Shown: positions 15,101 to 22,795 of the stretch, piece after piece
How positions within the stretch are numbered: the stretch's first letter is position 1
Layout: the number at the start of each line of letters is the position of its first letter
IMG/VR virus record: IMGVR_UViG_3300025051_000007
Span: 1 to 38,775 of that record
Length of the DNA stretch: 38,775 nucleotides
DNA from: a virus
Reading direction: 5' to 3' (one strand)
Made by a program: the position numbers and the translations under genes
Notes under the pieces: generated by a model
Databases searched by the model: none
Told to the model about the DNA's origin: nothing
The model's input: the letters and a program-made list of their open reading frames with translations, nothing else

Positions 15101-15923
15101 CGATCTCTCCTACCACACTGCCGGCCTCAATCGCTGCCTCCGGGGCTGCGGCCAGCACCACGCGCCCAGTCAGGTCTCCCAGTTTTCCGGCAGCCCAGGT
15201 GGTATACCGTTGCGGTAGGACACGCGACATGACCATGCGCGCCCGTTCCCAGCCGAGGGTGTAGCCGCCGGCAAACAGGACGACATCCGGGATCATCTCC
15301 CCGCCGCGGACCGCCCACCAATCCGGGTCAAGGACTTGCCCCCACTGGCCAGCGCTGGCATCCAGTTTGGCTGCAACCTGCGGATCCACGGCCAGGGCCT
15401 GTTGCACCGTGCGGTCGAACTCCTGAATGCGGCGGGCCGTCTCGGTTAACCCCAGCATGGCCGCCGGGCCGGATACGGCCCCGGCCACGTCGGTGGACGT
15501 CTTCCGCGCCACGGCTTTGTGCGCCTCTGCGAACCGGCCGGGTTTGTCGGTCCCCATGAGGTCGACATACTGTCCGGCCGCCTGGTCCGGGTTCATCGTC
15601 TCGGCCAGGGCCTTGTCCAGGCGTGCGACAAATCCTGTCGTAGGCTCGTCCTTGGGTAAGGCATCCGGAAGGCCGCGGATGGCGCGGGCCGCCGTGTACG
15701 CCGCGTCATCCTGCGTGTCCGGTCCAAAGTACAGGTTGCGGTACTGTTCATAGCCGGCGCGGATCTTGTCCGGGCTCTCGTTCAAGCGCGAGGCCAGGAA
15801 CATCGTTGTCGCGTACCGGCGTTTCCAGGCAATGGGGTCACCGCTGGCCAGGGCCGCCTGTTCCTCGGTAGGCGTTAGCGTGCCGGCAAATGCGCGGGTC
15901 TCTTCTTGGGAGAGTAGGCCCAT
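9183..15923 (-). CDS. Giant internal virion / polyvalent protein
   Basis: A 2246-aa protein, the largest in the window and located where podoviruses encode the gp16-like ejected protein. It contains: an alpha-helical N-terminus; long Ala/Glu coiled coil (about 450-560); a proline-rich linker (about 575-600); a metallopeptidase-like segment around residues 885-945 with AREEIFHGLFERG and later EEAYAHAF; an LPD-type nuclease-like segment at about 1024-1146 (TWKDVYTWARKTPGYYG, then EYLDAEITIAGEVYSVRL); and a hydrophobic C-terminal part (about 2110-2175, LAPAAIGGVNLLMKALL and IIGGPIGGMVVFGG). Polyvalent phage proteins carry such domains into the host on ejection. The first zinc His of HExxH is Glu here (EEIFH), so catalysis is doubtful. 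The start at 15923 follows GAGGAG. Domain names are my reading of motifs. Confidence 0.8.
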   Translation of the reverse strand: MGLLSQEETRAFAGTLTPTEEQAALASGDPIAWKRRYATTMFLASRLNESPDKIRAGYEQYRNLYFGPDTQDDAAYTAARAIRGLPDALPKDEPTTGFVARLDKALAETMNPDQAAGQYVDLMGTDKPGRFAEAHKAVARKTSTDVAGAVSGPAAMLGLTETARRIQEFDRTVQQALAVDPQVAAKLDASAGQWGQVLDPDWWAVRGGEMIPDVVLFAGGYTLGWERARMVMSRVLPQRYTTWAAGKLGDLTGRVVLAAAPEAAIEAGSVVGEIDAQGQAAAEAEEQALAYIETLPAGQQRDAALRSLIPALAQYRTLAARAGNNDLAATAARQTFTENMVVNAITDALAFGGTKAAAMRWAKGSRGMVATAVGAAAGGAALEVEQELAQEDISDMAVAEALARKVVQARLLRPRLVQTLTGDDPQRREIAITTILQSVMGGGAVRFAVDLAEARSMAQYEAGMARVEAHVRQAAETDDTGHMAALSQDLTTAKTVEEKAQVLNRHAAAELERNLAAAEVEAVAREEAEAGEPELVPALEAAKQEVAAEVAAEKAAVDEDAPILTPEERLAALNSPPAPSAVAVAPPARRKVRRRFPEMDPLEAARGDVPRVRVGAEEMQELRDQNLIGPEAGQEGKKLEARITTDPNATSWDEAAGLLAIHHPGLGISGTDDVGTVLTKLYGTNGERQFLDRLAIREPKLLRAKELDVGERFQDGSGTVFTVIDKHEDGGLTAASPEGPVEVYGPTQVVTDYSNLDPGTTTAAELAQAHDWALNKAGDRKVFFRPRDFRTMARKRLDQIRDAQEEILPEERFSAAQREPADPALPARPELQAQLDAEVARFPALAGVRVQLSEDLLRTKKGDAAWGLWRDGVIHVSMQSPNPLRIAREEIFHGLFERGILTEQELKILQQKDQEWRDKYQIDALYPEVSDAKKAEEAYAHAFAALPETERTVLDKLWSFFRAVGNWLRNLGFRTAEDVMVALDQGTNAVVEGQTELSPAAEAASAAPPTLTGEEIKPAGETVTWKDVYTWARKTPGYYGRYTVEATGWEVVLNRDGLAETLKKKAPQFKFRSIPALPELIRLGTNPRDEIDSKGHPGIEAFEYLDAEITIAGEVYSVRLTLARDPDGGRKFYFHYMETARKHETRSVKPASPARGQIGVTPGLDTGNIAFPSQNVKGAESASRVPAREMSEEHKAALQQDLSVVLAGMLARKEKVTEAGVRAMSKQYGLDAKPRDIIQEAMKLQAELILEAHGITNDNELMSRLIDAKGALKLQRIQGEMYKAAFEKGGYVQAATTRLAAERERNKARALAARAGLDKTELAAAGVDGSTLVSGDAPADIAATAATIRQTVLDKLIAEGHFTSRKTKPEMDPVWRAEYARTWANLLSATAAGKLPARIAAQVAVSIERNLRQRSPSVARIEMEAQRIVGMIHAGRVRLSKAELLEKIDRELSLKALRGPVSTRQELAAREIHPAARRWVRVVKSVYDLGTAAVAERCDMLAEVQGDPGHENRTDRAKAEAWRRELEAWVPEFKSEPWYREQDTEMLMKLATMAYFQYGALKHKTEGEMATALEDLQAQIDGGIEAVEKNEADLRAKVAGDVKTMLDSQHPANPVTDPGDLWRTIKRELMSPLDFWHRLRMLGEYATDATHANLKTLAERLGQRNQTCLDRKVTAIREQTAAIDKTLESIYKMPAWKAKRELRKARPELARFSRNEVMPRFLSRQEALQIVAYCEQRIYHQPALSHGRDAAYVAELRQALPAEDLVLLDALRAFYTQARGPISDVAETLTGVRLYDDDPLYMPMQVWRPAQGPETVVRDSVILPGGLTRRVQHGYDVDETAGVLDMLDRRVSEFSHFVAFGEFSRDLRATFGSEDVNAAIEKLHGKGVLDAFRGQWTDIIKGGYNAGYRMAALDRLATATAFNYLSWRVASGMRQVTGVVQFGHKIGLADVAKHLTTAGSEEGRAAMKVLVASDQWKNRYWQGPNDLLANALAAPALGKTMHLLQKGMMIPAAGDMVATALVGQGIYRDAYATGIRMGMTPEQAQQASLTRVFHIVSLTQQGTDPSVRPEWSRRGGQFGRYCGMFLQNQAQMYAFEYVAMQEALKAKRPGSMRALMNTLAINHFLAPAAIGGVNLLMKALLGDDRDDEWWKLVLPTIIGGPIGGMVVFGGLTESLIAGVIRGKPQFDSIVPGDWTVKGAVSAWRMTTHLTCDFDLDEAVQDADRWGRAWSGVYKDASKLYQNRIAE

Positions 15924-17546
15924 TTACTCCTCGTCGCTGTTGTCCAGGATGGTGGTGCCGGAGAGGCGGCGCATCAGACTCTGAAACGCCGCGTCCTCCA
16001 GGGGCAGGGCCATGACTAGACTGACCTGCTTCTGGACGTCGGCTGCCGGTGCGGTTGGGTTATCCGCCAGCCACGCGTCGAACGTCTGCTTGGCGGTCGT
16101 GAATGCGGCATCCTGTTGCGCCCACTTGGCCATGATCATCTCGCGTGCCGCACCTTTGGCGGCCGGAGTCTTGGCCTTGCCAAGGGCCTTGGTCATTTCT
16201 TCGCGCCGCAGCTTGTCTGTCTCGGCCGGGCCACTCTTGGCGACATTGCCGAACACGCCGGTTTTCATCGCATCATCCAACATCTTGTACCCGGCCTTGC
16301 GGTTCGCCTTGAGGGCAGACATTGTCGTGCGGGCCGTTGCCTTCCCGGCGGCGGCGGCGGCCTGTTTCTTCTCATTGGCAATGCCGCGGAACAAAGCGCC
16401 GATCTGGCCTCGCGTTCGCGGGCCAGCCGTCTGGTACTGCTCGAAAAGTGCCTGCATGGCTGCGTCGGCGTCCTCGTTCATGGTATACTGGAGGTGGATC
16501 ATCTCCACGGCCGCGAGGGTCGAATCGGTGTCAACCTCGCGCCGGCCGGCATCCAGTGCCCGGCGGTACCGCGCCGCGTCTTCCTTCTTCAGCGCGCCGA
16601 CCGTCACGCCGTCCTGGATCGCCAGTTCGACCTGGGCGCGGCCCGCTCCGGTCGTGGTCAGGTCGCCGGCGTCGAGTCTTGTCAGCAGGTCCACAACACT
16701 GGCCCCAACCGCGTCCGCGTGCTCAGCAAGGGCTTTCTTGCGGTTCGCGTCCTGGTCGCGCTTAAGGCCGTCGGCGATCCGATCCACTGCAGCGGCCGCA
16801 TTAGCCTTGTCTTCGGGTGTAAGGAACTTGAACTGCGAGACCTCGCCGGCGTCAATGCGTTCTTTCAGTCCTGTGGCGTCTCGGTCCAGGTCTTCCGGGG
16901 TGGCGTACTTGGTTGTCTCAAACTGCTGCAGCGCAATCCGCGCCTGAGTCAGGCTCATGGCGTGGCGCTTCTCTTCCAGCAGGGCCTTGGTCTCTTCGGG
17001 CCCCATGTTCTTGGCCCACGCGAGGCGTGCCACGCCGGCATCCACGTGTTCGCGGGAGCCGTTCTCGATCCCGCCCGCAATGGTCAACTGCGCATTCCCC
17101 GCCGCTTCGTTGGTTTCCATCTCGATCTGGCGCGCTTGCGTGCGGTCGGCGAGGCGCGATTTCCACTTCATCAGGTGGTTGTCGAACGCGAGTTTCGTTT
17201 CCGGCTGGCGGAGCGTGTCTCTGACCTCCGCCGCGCGCGTTTCCGCGTCCGCCTTCGCCTCGATAAGCCGTTCCGGGTCGGTCAGGTGCGCGGTGGCCAG
17301 GTCGTAATCCCGGTCTACACCCTCCAGGTCCATACTCGCCCGGGTCATTTCGCTGGCAATCATCTGCGCCTTGTGCTCGCGCATCCGTTCCAGTGCGATG
17401 TCCCCGACCACCCCGCCGATGCCCGAAACGGCCCGGCCCATGGCCGCGCCGCCGCCCGCAATAGCGCCGGCCACGTCCGGGGCCTGCACGCCTCGGTACG
17501 GCGCGCCGCCCGCGTCACGGCTGAAGTTGAACGGTATCAGCGCCAT
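15924..17546 (-). CDS. Internal virion protein, gp15-like by position
   Basis: A 540-aa, mostly alpha-helical protein rich in Ala, Glu, Arg and Lys, with a glycine-rich hydrophobic segment early (about residues 20-50, AGAIAGGGAAMGRAVSGIGG). It lies between the gp14-like and giant gp16-like genes, the order used by T7-like phages for the three proteins that form the ejection conduit. No enzymatic motif is visible. The stop (TAA at 15924-15926) touches the start of the giant gene with no spacer. A C-terminal segment ends LEDAAFQSLMRRLSGTTILD. The assignment rests on gene order and composition, not on sequence recognition. Confidence 0.65.
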   Translation of the reverse strand: MALIPFNFSRDAGGAPYRGVQAPDVAGAIAGGGAAMGRAVSGIGGVVGDIALERMREHKAQMIASEMTRASMDLEGVDRDYDLATAHLTDPERLIEAKADAETRAAEVRDTLRQPETKLAFDNHLMKWKSRLADRTQARQIEMETNEAAGNAQLTIAGGIENGSREHVDAGVARLAWAKNMGPEETKALLEEKRHAMSLTQARIALQQFETTKYATPEDLDRDATGLKERIDAGEVSQFKFLTPEDKANAAAAVDRIADGLKRDQDANRKKALAEHADAVGASVVDLLTRLDAGDLTTTGAGRAQVELAIQDGVTVGALKKEDAARYRRALDAGRREVDTDSTLAAVEMIHLQYTMNEDADAAMQALFEQYQTAGPRTRGQIGALFRGIANEKKQAAAAAGKATARTTMSALKANRKAGYKMLDDAMKTGVFGNVAKSGPAETDKLRREEMTKALGKAKTPAAKGAAREMIMAKWAQQDAAFTTAKQTFDAWLADNPTAPAADVQKQVSLVMALPLEDAAFQSLMRRLSGTTILDNSDEE

Positions 17547-17577
17547 GTTGCTGTGTCCTCGGCTCCACGCCCCTGCA

Positions 17578-18096
17578 CTACGTCTTCTTCGCGGTCGTCT
17601 CGCTCTTCGTCGAACTCTTCGCGGCCATTGCCCCGGTCTGCGCCATCTGTCCAGTAGCGGATATCAGTGCTGCGTAACTCTGCTGTTCGTACGCCTTGGC
17701 CTTGGTCTTGCCTGACCATTGAATGATGTCGGCCTGGTCCAGCAGACTATTCTGTCCCTGGCGGCTGGCGGCGCTTTTCTGTTCCGTGTTCCACGCGTCC
17801 GTACCCGCCTGCGCCGTCAGCCACTCCCCGGGCGACCCGGTCAGCAGCACACCACTGCGGGCGTACATCGCCTCCATGGTCGCGCGCTTGCGCCGGTCCT
17901 TCCGAATCTCTTCGGCCTCGTCGAAGCGGCGGTTCAACCGCTCCTGCTCCGCCTGTTGCGTGGCTACGTCCGCGTCATGCTTGGCGCGTTGCTTCTCCGC
18001 CGCCGCCGCGTCCTGGCCCGCCTGGTACTGCATGTACCCGCCGCCGGCTGCGGCGGCCAAAGCCATTGCGATTAGTACCCATTCAACTGGTGTCAT
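17578..18096 (-). CDS. Internal virion protein, gp14-like
   Basis: A 172-aa protein with an N-terminal hydrophobic segment (MTPVEWVLIAMALAAAAGGG) followed by a long charged helix (about residues 25-75, rich in Glu, Arg, Lys and Gln) and an Ala/Ser/Thr-rich tail. It contains ARSGVLLTGSPGEWLTAQA, a segment often seen in gp14-like internal virion proteins of podoviruses (R-A-x-x-G-x-x-x-x-G-S). In T7, gp14 forms the pore in the outer membrane during ejection. It lies directly after tail tubular protein B and before the other two internal proteins. The start at 18096 is separated from the upstream stop by four bases. Confidence 0.75.
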   Translation of the reverse strand: MTPVEWVLIAMALAAAAGGGYMQYQAGQDAAAAEKQRAKHDADVATQQAEQERLNRRFDEAEEIRKDRRKRATMEAMYARSGVLLTGSPGEWLTAQAGTDAWNTEQKSAASRQGQNSLLDQADIIQWSGKTKAKAYEQQSYAALISATGQMAQTGAMAAKSSTKSETTAKKT

Positions 18097-18100
18097 CGCG

Positions 18101-20929
18101 TTATTCCCTCGTCACTTCGAGGCGCACGGTCAGCGCGGCCAGTGTCAGCGGTCCGGCGCCGGCCGCCAGAATTGAGAGGTTCGCACCTTCCGTATGTCCG
18201 GCCGTCAGCTTCAGCTTTTTGCGTGCCGTCTGCGGTTCCAGCGGGTATTGCGGGATCGTGTCCGGCTCAAGCCAGGGCAGGTCTACATAGGTAACCCCGT
18301 CATCGGCCGAAATCTCGCCCCCTACCGCGTCTACCAGGAACGCGTCCACCTCCGAGACCCGGACCCGCTCGCCCGGGCTCGTGCCCGCCTTCGGGTCCGC
18401 CGCTGGGTCGGTCGGCTTGCAAACGCTGTCATACGGAATGCCGACATCGATGCGGTGGTACGGCTCGTCCGTGGTCACCGTCCAGACACCCGTCCCGCCA
18501 CTGCCGATATCCTGAGTCAAGTACCACTCGTCCTCGTCCAGGAGTCGTCCGTCTCCGTACACTGCCAGGCCGCACGCCTCGACCGCCGAGGGCGCGAGCA
18601 GCAGTGTGACCGTGGTCGCCTCGCCGCTGAAGTTCGACGTGTAGAACCGCCAGTCCAGCCAGCTCGTGAAGCTCTGCAGGTCCACGTCGTCTTCCCAGTC
18701 GTATTCCTCCGGGTCGGCCATCTCCTCGAGGTATACGTAGTCCATGCGCTGCACCAGACACCAGACCACGTCGCCCGTGTCGCCGGGCAGGCAGCAGACG
18801 GACAGGAACCCCTGGTCATCGTCCGTCCCGAACGTGTCGTGCTGGGCCCAGCCGGCAACCTGCTGATGCCGGTCATACGTGAAGCTGATCAGGTACCCGT
18901 CGTCACGCACGCACCACAGCGTTGGCCACGGACTGCGCTGGTACGCCAGCTCGCGGAGTCCGCCCGTCATCAGGTGCCGCGCCATGATGGAGACATCCTG
19001 GCTCTCGAACCCGTCCAGCTCGTAGGAGTATTCCAGGCTCCGGATCGCTCCCCGGCCGCGTTGCACGTAGAACACGCCGGCTGCCGCCGCAACCGCCTGG
19101 ATCGGGGCCGCGCCTACTTCCGTGTGGCGCCGGACCTTGACATTGTCCCCGCCCGTCGCCTTCTGCGCATCGCGCGGACCCATGGTCCACTCGCCGCCGT
19201 CCGTCAGCACCATCAGATTCTCTTTCGGGATGAGGCTCTGCACCGTCTGCAGCTTGTCCGCGGCCAGGCCGAACGTGATCGGGCTCGTGTCCAGCGTGCC
19301 GGGCGCAAAGTTCACCCAGTCATTGATCGCACTGCCCCAGACCACGTGCGGGTCTCGGTACGTGCCGCCTACCACCAGGCGTTCCTCGAAGATGCATCCG
19401 GCGCGCGGGTACCCGTTCCGCGGGCTGAACGCGCCTTCGCTCCACCGCCACGTCTGCGCGACACTGAACAGCCAGCTTTCGGTGGTGGCCGTGACCGTGC
19501 GCGCGTCGGTGTAGTCCGTGATCTTGACCCACGTCGGCGCGGTCTGCTTCAGAATCTCGATCTTCCATTGGCACCCGGTCGGGTTATCAGCTGGCGCGGT
19601 GTACTCCAGCATGTAGGCGCGCACCAGTGCGCCGTCTACGTCAATGGTCCGGTCAATGCTGCCGTTGTAGTCGGCGTTGTGGCTGCTGATCGAACCAATC
19701 ACTTCCCACGTGGCGCCGCCGTCCGTGCTCTGCTGCAGTTGCAGGGTGCCGCCCCAGCGCCCGCCGTCCGTGGTGAGTCGGACCGTGCCGTACGCCGGCA
19801 CGGCCGGGGAGACCTCGCCCGTGGCGCCGAACCCGTCAGCGAAGAACGTGTCCGCGTTCTCGATCTCCAGCCGGATCCGGCCCCCGACCATGGTTGCGGC
19901 AAACGTGTCCTGCTGAGTTCGCAGCGTCACGGGTCCAGAGTAGGCCAGGCAACTGCGCCAGTAGGTGGGCGAGGATCCCGGCGCATGGTTTGTGCCGTCC
20001 GCAATCGCCTCGTAGAATCCAGCCGTGGCAAGCGTCATCTTCGTCGTTTCGGACAGCGTCTCAGTGTGCTTGTTGTACCAGGCTGCGCCGACCTTGTACA
20101 CGCCGCAGTCCAGCAACACGTAGTCCGTTGCCGTGTCGACCGCGACAACCGTCCACGTGCCGTTGTGGTAGGTCGTGCCGCTGATGATGACCGTGTTGCC
20201 AACCGCGAACGCTGCCGCGTCCGACATGCTGAATTTGGTGTAGTAGTGATTCCGAGTTTCGAAGATTGCAAAGCCGAACCACGCATCGTACCCACCGGTC
20301 ATAGACTGCTCTCGGTACGCGTAGACCCAGTCGATAGCCGTCAGCGTCTGCTGCGTGTCCCCGACCAGTACCCGGTCTCCCACCACGTACGCCGTACCGC
20401 TCGCCCACACCGCCGGCTCAATCGACATGGTCGCGGCCCGGTCCAGGTTCATGGGTCGCCACGGTCCGCCCTTGTACTGGTGTTCGACCAGTGCCCAGGA
20501 CGTGTCCGCGGTACGCTCCAGCCGGTATGTTGGCAGATCGGGCGAGAAGAGCCACATGACGTCGTTCGACTGGCATACCTGGATTCGGTACAGGTTGGTC
20601 AGGAAAGGCGAGTTGGGGACGGTCGCCTTCAGCGTCCCGGTCGTGCTGTAGATCGTGATCTGCTCTTCCCCGGCGTCCAGGCATACCAGGTACGCCGTGT
20701 CCTCACTGTACCGGAACGGCAGGACCCGGTATTCGTCCGTTCCGCGCGGTCCGCCTGCCGCGCCCAGGCACGCCCGGGCCCGGAGCGGATAGCGGCGGCG
20801 CACACCGCCATAGGGGGTGACGACAAAGTTGCGGAGTTCGCGGCAGCCGGTGTGGTACCGTTCCAAATCACTGCGCCAATGCAGTTCCGGGGCCAGTTCG
20901 CCGCCGTTGAATGTCAGGCGTTGCAGCAC
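18101..20929 (-). CDS. Tail tubular protein B (gp12-like nozzle)
   Basis: A 942-aa protein if GTG 20929 is the start. It opens LQRLTFNGGELAPELHWRSD and continues GCRELRNFVVTPYGGVRRR, the typical start of podovirus nozzle proteins (FNGGE-[LF]-[SA]-P, then NF-[IV]-x-x-x-GG-x-x-[RK]-R). The body is a long beta-rich propeller-like region (FEERLVVGGTYRDPHVVWGS, and GGEWTMGPRDAQ) that forms the tail nozzle. An in-frame ATG at 21037 exists, but it would overlap the upstream gene by 77 bases and add residues with no fold; the GTG has GGAGAGG six bases upstream, so I prefer it. It binds tail tubular protein A, encoded next to it. Confidence 0.87.
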   Translation of the reverse strand: MLQRLTFNGGELAPELHWRSDLERYHTGCRELRNFVVTPYGGVRRRYPLRARACLGAAGGPRGTDEYRVLPFRYSEDTAYLVCLDAGEEQITIYSTTGTLKATVPNSPFLTNLYRIQVCQSNDVMWLFSPDLPTYRLERTADTSWALVEHQYKGGPWRPMNLDRAATMSIEPAVWASGTAYVVGDRVLVGDTQQTLTAIDWVYAYREQSMTGGYDAWFGFAIFETRNHYYTKFSMSDAAAFAVGNTVIISGTTYHNGTWTVVAVDTATDYVLLDCGVYKVGAAWYNKHTETLSETTKMTLATAGFYEAIADGTNHAPGSSPTYWRSCLAYSGPVTLRTQQDTFAATMVGGRIRLEIENADTFFADGFGATGEVSPAVPAYGTVRLTTDGGRWGGTLQLQQSTDGGATWEVIGSISSHNADYNGSIDRTIDVDGALVRAYMLEYTAPADNPTGCQWKIEILKQTAPTWVKITDYTDARTVTATTESWLFSVAQTWRWSEGAFSPRNGYPRAGCIFEERLVVGGTYRDPHVVWGSAINDWVNFAPGTLDTSPITFGLAADKLQTVQSLIPKENLMVLTDGGEWTMGPRDAQKATGGDNVKVRRHTEVGAAPIQAVAAAAGVFYVQRGRGAIRSLEYSYELDGFESQDVSIMARHLMTGGLRELAYQRSPWPTLWCVRDDGYLISFTYDRHQQVAGWAQHDTFGTDDDQGFLSVCCLPGDTGDVVWCLVQRMDYVYLEEMADPEEYDWEDDVDLQSFTSWLDWRFYTSNFSGEATTVTLLLAPSAVEACGLAVYGDGRLLDEDEWYLTQDIGSGGTGVWTVTTDEPYHRIDVGIPYDSVCKPTDPAADPKAGTSPGERVRVSEVDAFLVDAVGGEISADDGVTYVDLPWLEPDTIPQYPLEPQTARKKLKLTAGHTEGANLSILAAGAGPLTLAALTVRLEVTRE

Positions 20930-20960
20930 GTTCGCCCTCTCCGCCACTCCATGGGCTTGA

Positions 20961-21536
20961 TCATCGCTGGTGCGCGCGCGCCCACTGATGCCGGCGCGGC
21001 CGGTAGCTCCTGGCCTCGCTGCCGATCGAACTGACATGCCGCGCCTGGGGCAGGATCCGCAGTTCGTATTCCTGCTGCAGCGCGTCGCGCCGTTTCAGGC
21101 CCTCGGTCAGGGTCGGCGCAATCTCGATGGCCAGCTTGTGCACCACGCACTGGACTAGTTGTGTGCTCCAGTCCCCGGGCGTCTCGGAATAGGCCAGGTA
21201 CCGCACGGTCGGTTCTTCCTCGGCCGTGATCAGGTATCCGCCTTCGACCCGGTACGCGCGGTCCGTCATGATGTCGAGGATTCGCAGGCACGCTGCCGGC
21301 AGTTCGAACCGGTACAGGTCGTCGGCCGAGTTGGTTTCCTCCGCCGCGGTCGGGGCCCACTCCACAATCAGTTCGGGCCAGCGGTAAGAGCTCTGCACCT
21401 CGCGCAAGACCTGCGGGAACACGCGCCGCGCCACCACGGCCCGCGCGTCCGTCGAATCGATGCTGGATATGGTTGCCTCGCCCAGCAGCGTTAGTGCGAG
21501 GTTCGCAATTGCCGTCAGCGTGTTCGGCTTGTCCAT
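20961..21536 (-). CDS. Tail tubular protein A (gp11-like adaptor)
   Basis: A 191-aa protein that starts MDKPNTLTAIANLALTLLGE and continues with a region VVARRVFPQVLREVQSSYRW, typical of the podovirus adaptor between portal and nozzle (N-x-x-L-x-x-LG, then R-x-x-x-x-x-x-x-x-x-x-L-x-x-x-x-W). The middle has YRFELPAACLRIL, which is also conserved in these adaptors. Twelve copies form a ring under the portal in related phages. The start at 21536 has GGAG nine bases upstream. The gene sits between capsid and nozzle, as expected. Confidence 0.85.
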   Translation of the reverse strand: MDKPNTLTAIANLALTLLGEATISSIDSTDARAVVARRVFPQVLREVQSSYRWPELIVEWAPTAAEETNSADDLYRFELPAACLRILDIMTDRAYRVEGGYLITAEEEPTVRYLAYSETPGDWSTQLVQCVVHKLAIEIAPTLTEGLKRRDALQQEYELRILPQARHVSSIGSEARSYRPRRHQWARAHQR

Positions 21537-21634
21537 CCGGCCAGACTCCTACTGTCTTGGATCGAGGGGAAGGGGGGGGCTGCCGGCCAGGAGACAACAA
21601 CCGGCAGTCCCCCGCGAGGGGCCTATCCGCCGGC

Positions 21635-22588
21635 TCAGCTCCCGGTCTTGTCGACCGTGATCTGGATCACGCGCTTGTCGTCGACGCGCGCCACGCCAAC
21701 CGCCTCGTTGACGTAGGTCTTCAGCTCGAACCGCTCGCTCGGGTCTTCACCCATGCGCTTCGAGAGCGGCTTGAACTGGTTGTACGTCAGACCCATGGGG
21801 GTCCAGGCGTATGCGTACTCGTCGGTGACCGTGGTCGTCTGCAGCAGCGGATGCACGATGACGCGCACGCCGTAGATGTCCGGCAGCTCGCCCGTGGCGA
21901 AGAAGCGGCCGGAGTCCACGAAATCCTTGCTGGTGATCGTGCCGCCGCTTTTCTTGATCAGCGTCGACGCGAACCACGGCGACACGGCCATCACGACCAG
22001 TTCCGCCTTGATGTAGTTCTGGCGGATGATCTCCAGGATATCCGCGAACACGTCCGTGTTCACGTTGTCGGTGTTGGTGGCGTCCAGGGTCAGCTTCTGG
22101 CCGGCCGGGAAGGAAATGGCGGACGTGTTGCCGCTGTTCTTGCCGCGGGTCACGGTCGCCGCGGCCAGGGCGGCAATGATCAGTTCGTCTTCCCCGGTGA
22201 AGAACGTCGACATGCCGGCCTGGAAGATGGCGTTGGTCGGGTCGGTCATTTCCGCGATCTTCGTCGTGTCGTCGATCGAGTGGCCCCATTCCAGAATGGT
22301 CGGGAAGCACAGCGTGCGCTGCTTCGTGACCTTCTTGAACGGGGTCCGCAGGTCGGTGAGGTCGTCGATGTCCGGCGTCTCGAGCGCGTTGTACTTCTCG
22401 ACCGTCGGCTGCGACGCAATCGCCGTCTTGGTCACGGCGTCGGACGGGGCGATGCCGTCGAGGTACACGACCTCGCCCGGCTCGCTCTTGTGGGTGACGA
22501 ACTGTTTCAGCAAGGACTGCTGCGGCGAGCCGGCGAGCCGGTCGACGGCCATCACAAACATCTCGCGGAAATGATCGCTGTAAGCCAT
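21635..22588 (-). CDS. Major capsid protein
   Basis: A 317-aa protein (MAYSDHFREMFVMAVDRLAG...) of the type found in BPP-1-like podoviruses, presumably with the HK97 fold. It lies just after the scaffold gene and before tail tubular protein A, and has the expected size and composition (few Cys, many Thr, Val and Asp). Segments such as TILEWGHSIDDTTKIAEMTD and the C-terminal AYAWTPMGLTYNQFKPL are in keeping with phage capsid proteins. The start at 22588 has GGAGGAG nine bases upstream, one of the best ribosome binding sites in the window, which suits a highly expressed protein. The longer in-frame start at 22684 is rejected because it reads through the intergenic hairpins' flank. Confidence 0.85.
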   Translation of the reverse strand: MAYSDHFREMFVMAVDRLAGSPQQSLLKQFVTHKSEPGEVVYLDGIAPSDAVTKTAIASQPTVEKYNALETPDIDDLTDLRTPFKKVTKQRTLCFPTILEWGHSIDDTTKIAEMTDPTNAIFQAGMSTFFTGEDELIIAALAAATVTRGKNSGNTSAISFPAGQKLTLDATNTDNVNTDVFADILEIIRQNYIKAELVVMAVSPWFASTLIKKSGGTITSKDFVDSGRFFATGELPDIYGVRVIVHPLLQTTTVTDEYAYAWTPMGLTYNQFKPLSKRMGEDPSERFELKTYVNEAVGVARVDDKRVIQITVDKTGS

Positions 22589-22696
22589 GGTCAGGACTCC
22601 TCCAGGTTGTGGATCTCGAAACACACACTCGGTCAGTTCTGGTCTCTGTTCCGCGGGGTGTCTCGCAACCTGCGAGGGCCGCATGGCTCAGGGGTT

Positions 22697-22748
22697 CGCC
22701 CGCCTCGGGCGGCCGTGAGTGCCATGGGGCTTGGCGTGTGGCGCCAAG
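22697..22748 (-). promoter_or_regulatory. Two tandem hairpins between scaffold and capsid genes
   Basis: In the 207-bp gap between the scaffold stop and the capsid start, two perfect inverted repeats follow each other: CGCCCG-CCT-CGGGCG at 22697-22711 and CTTGGCG-TGTGG-CGCCAAG at 22730-22748. Neither is followed by a T-run on the minus strand, so intrinsic termination is unlikely. Processing or stability elements that raise capsid expression relative to scaffold are an alternative. No promoter could be identified with confidence in this gap. Confidence 0.45.
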
Positions 22749-22795
22749 GGTGTCCAGGACTACAGCGTCAGTCTTCGATCTTTCTCCTCACTCGC

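Noticed and set aside
20950-20968. A further hairpin-element copy near the tail tubular protein A stop
   Set aside because: Only the first half (CCATGGGCTTGA) agrees; the second stem arm is missing.
18194-21034. A 946-aa plus-strand open frame opposite tail tubular protein B
   Set aside because: Same reason: antisense to a recognised gene, Arg/Val/His-rich composition, no motif.
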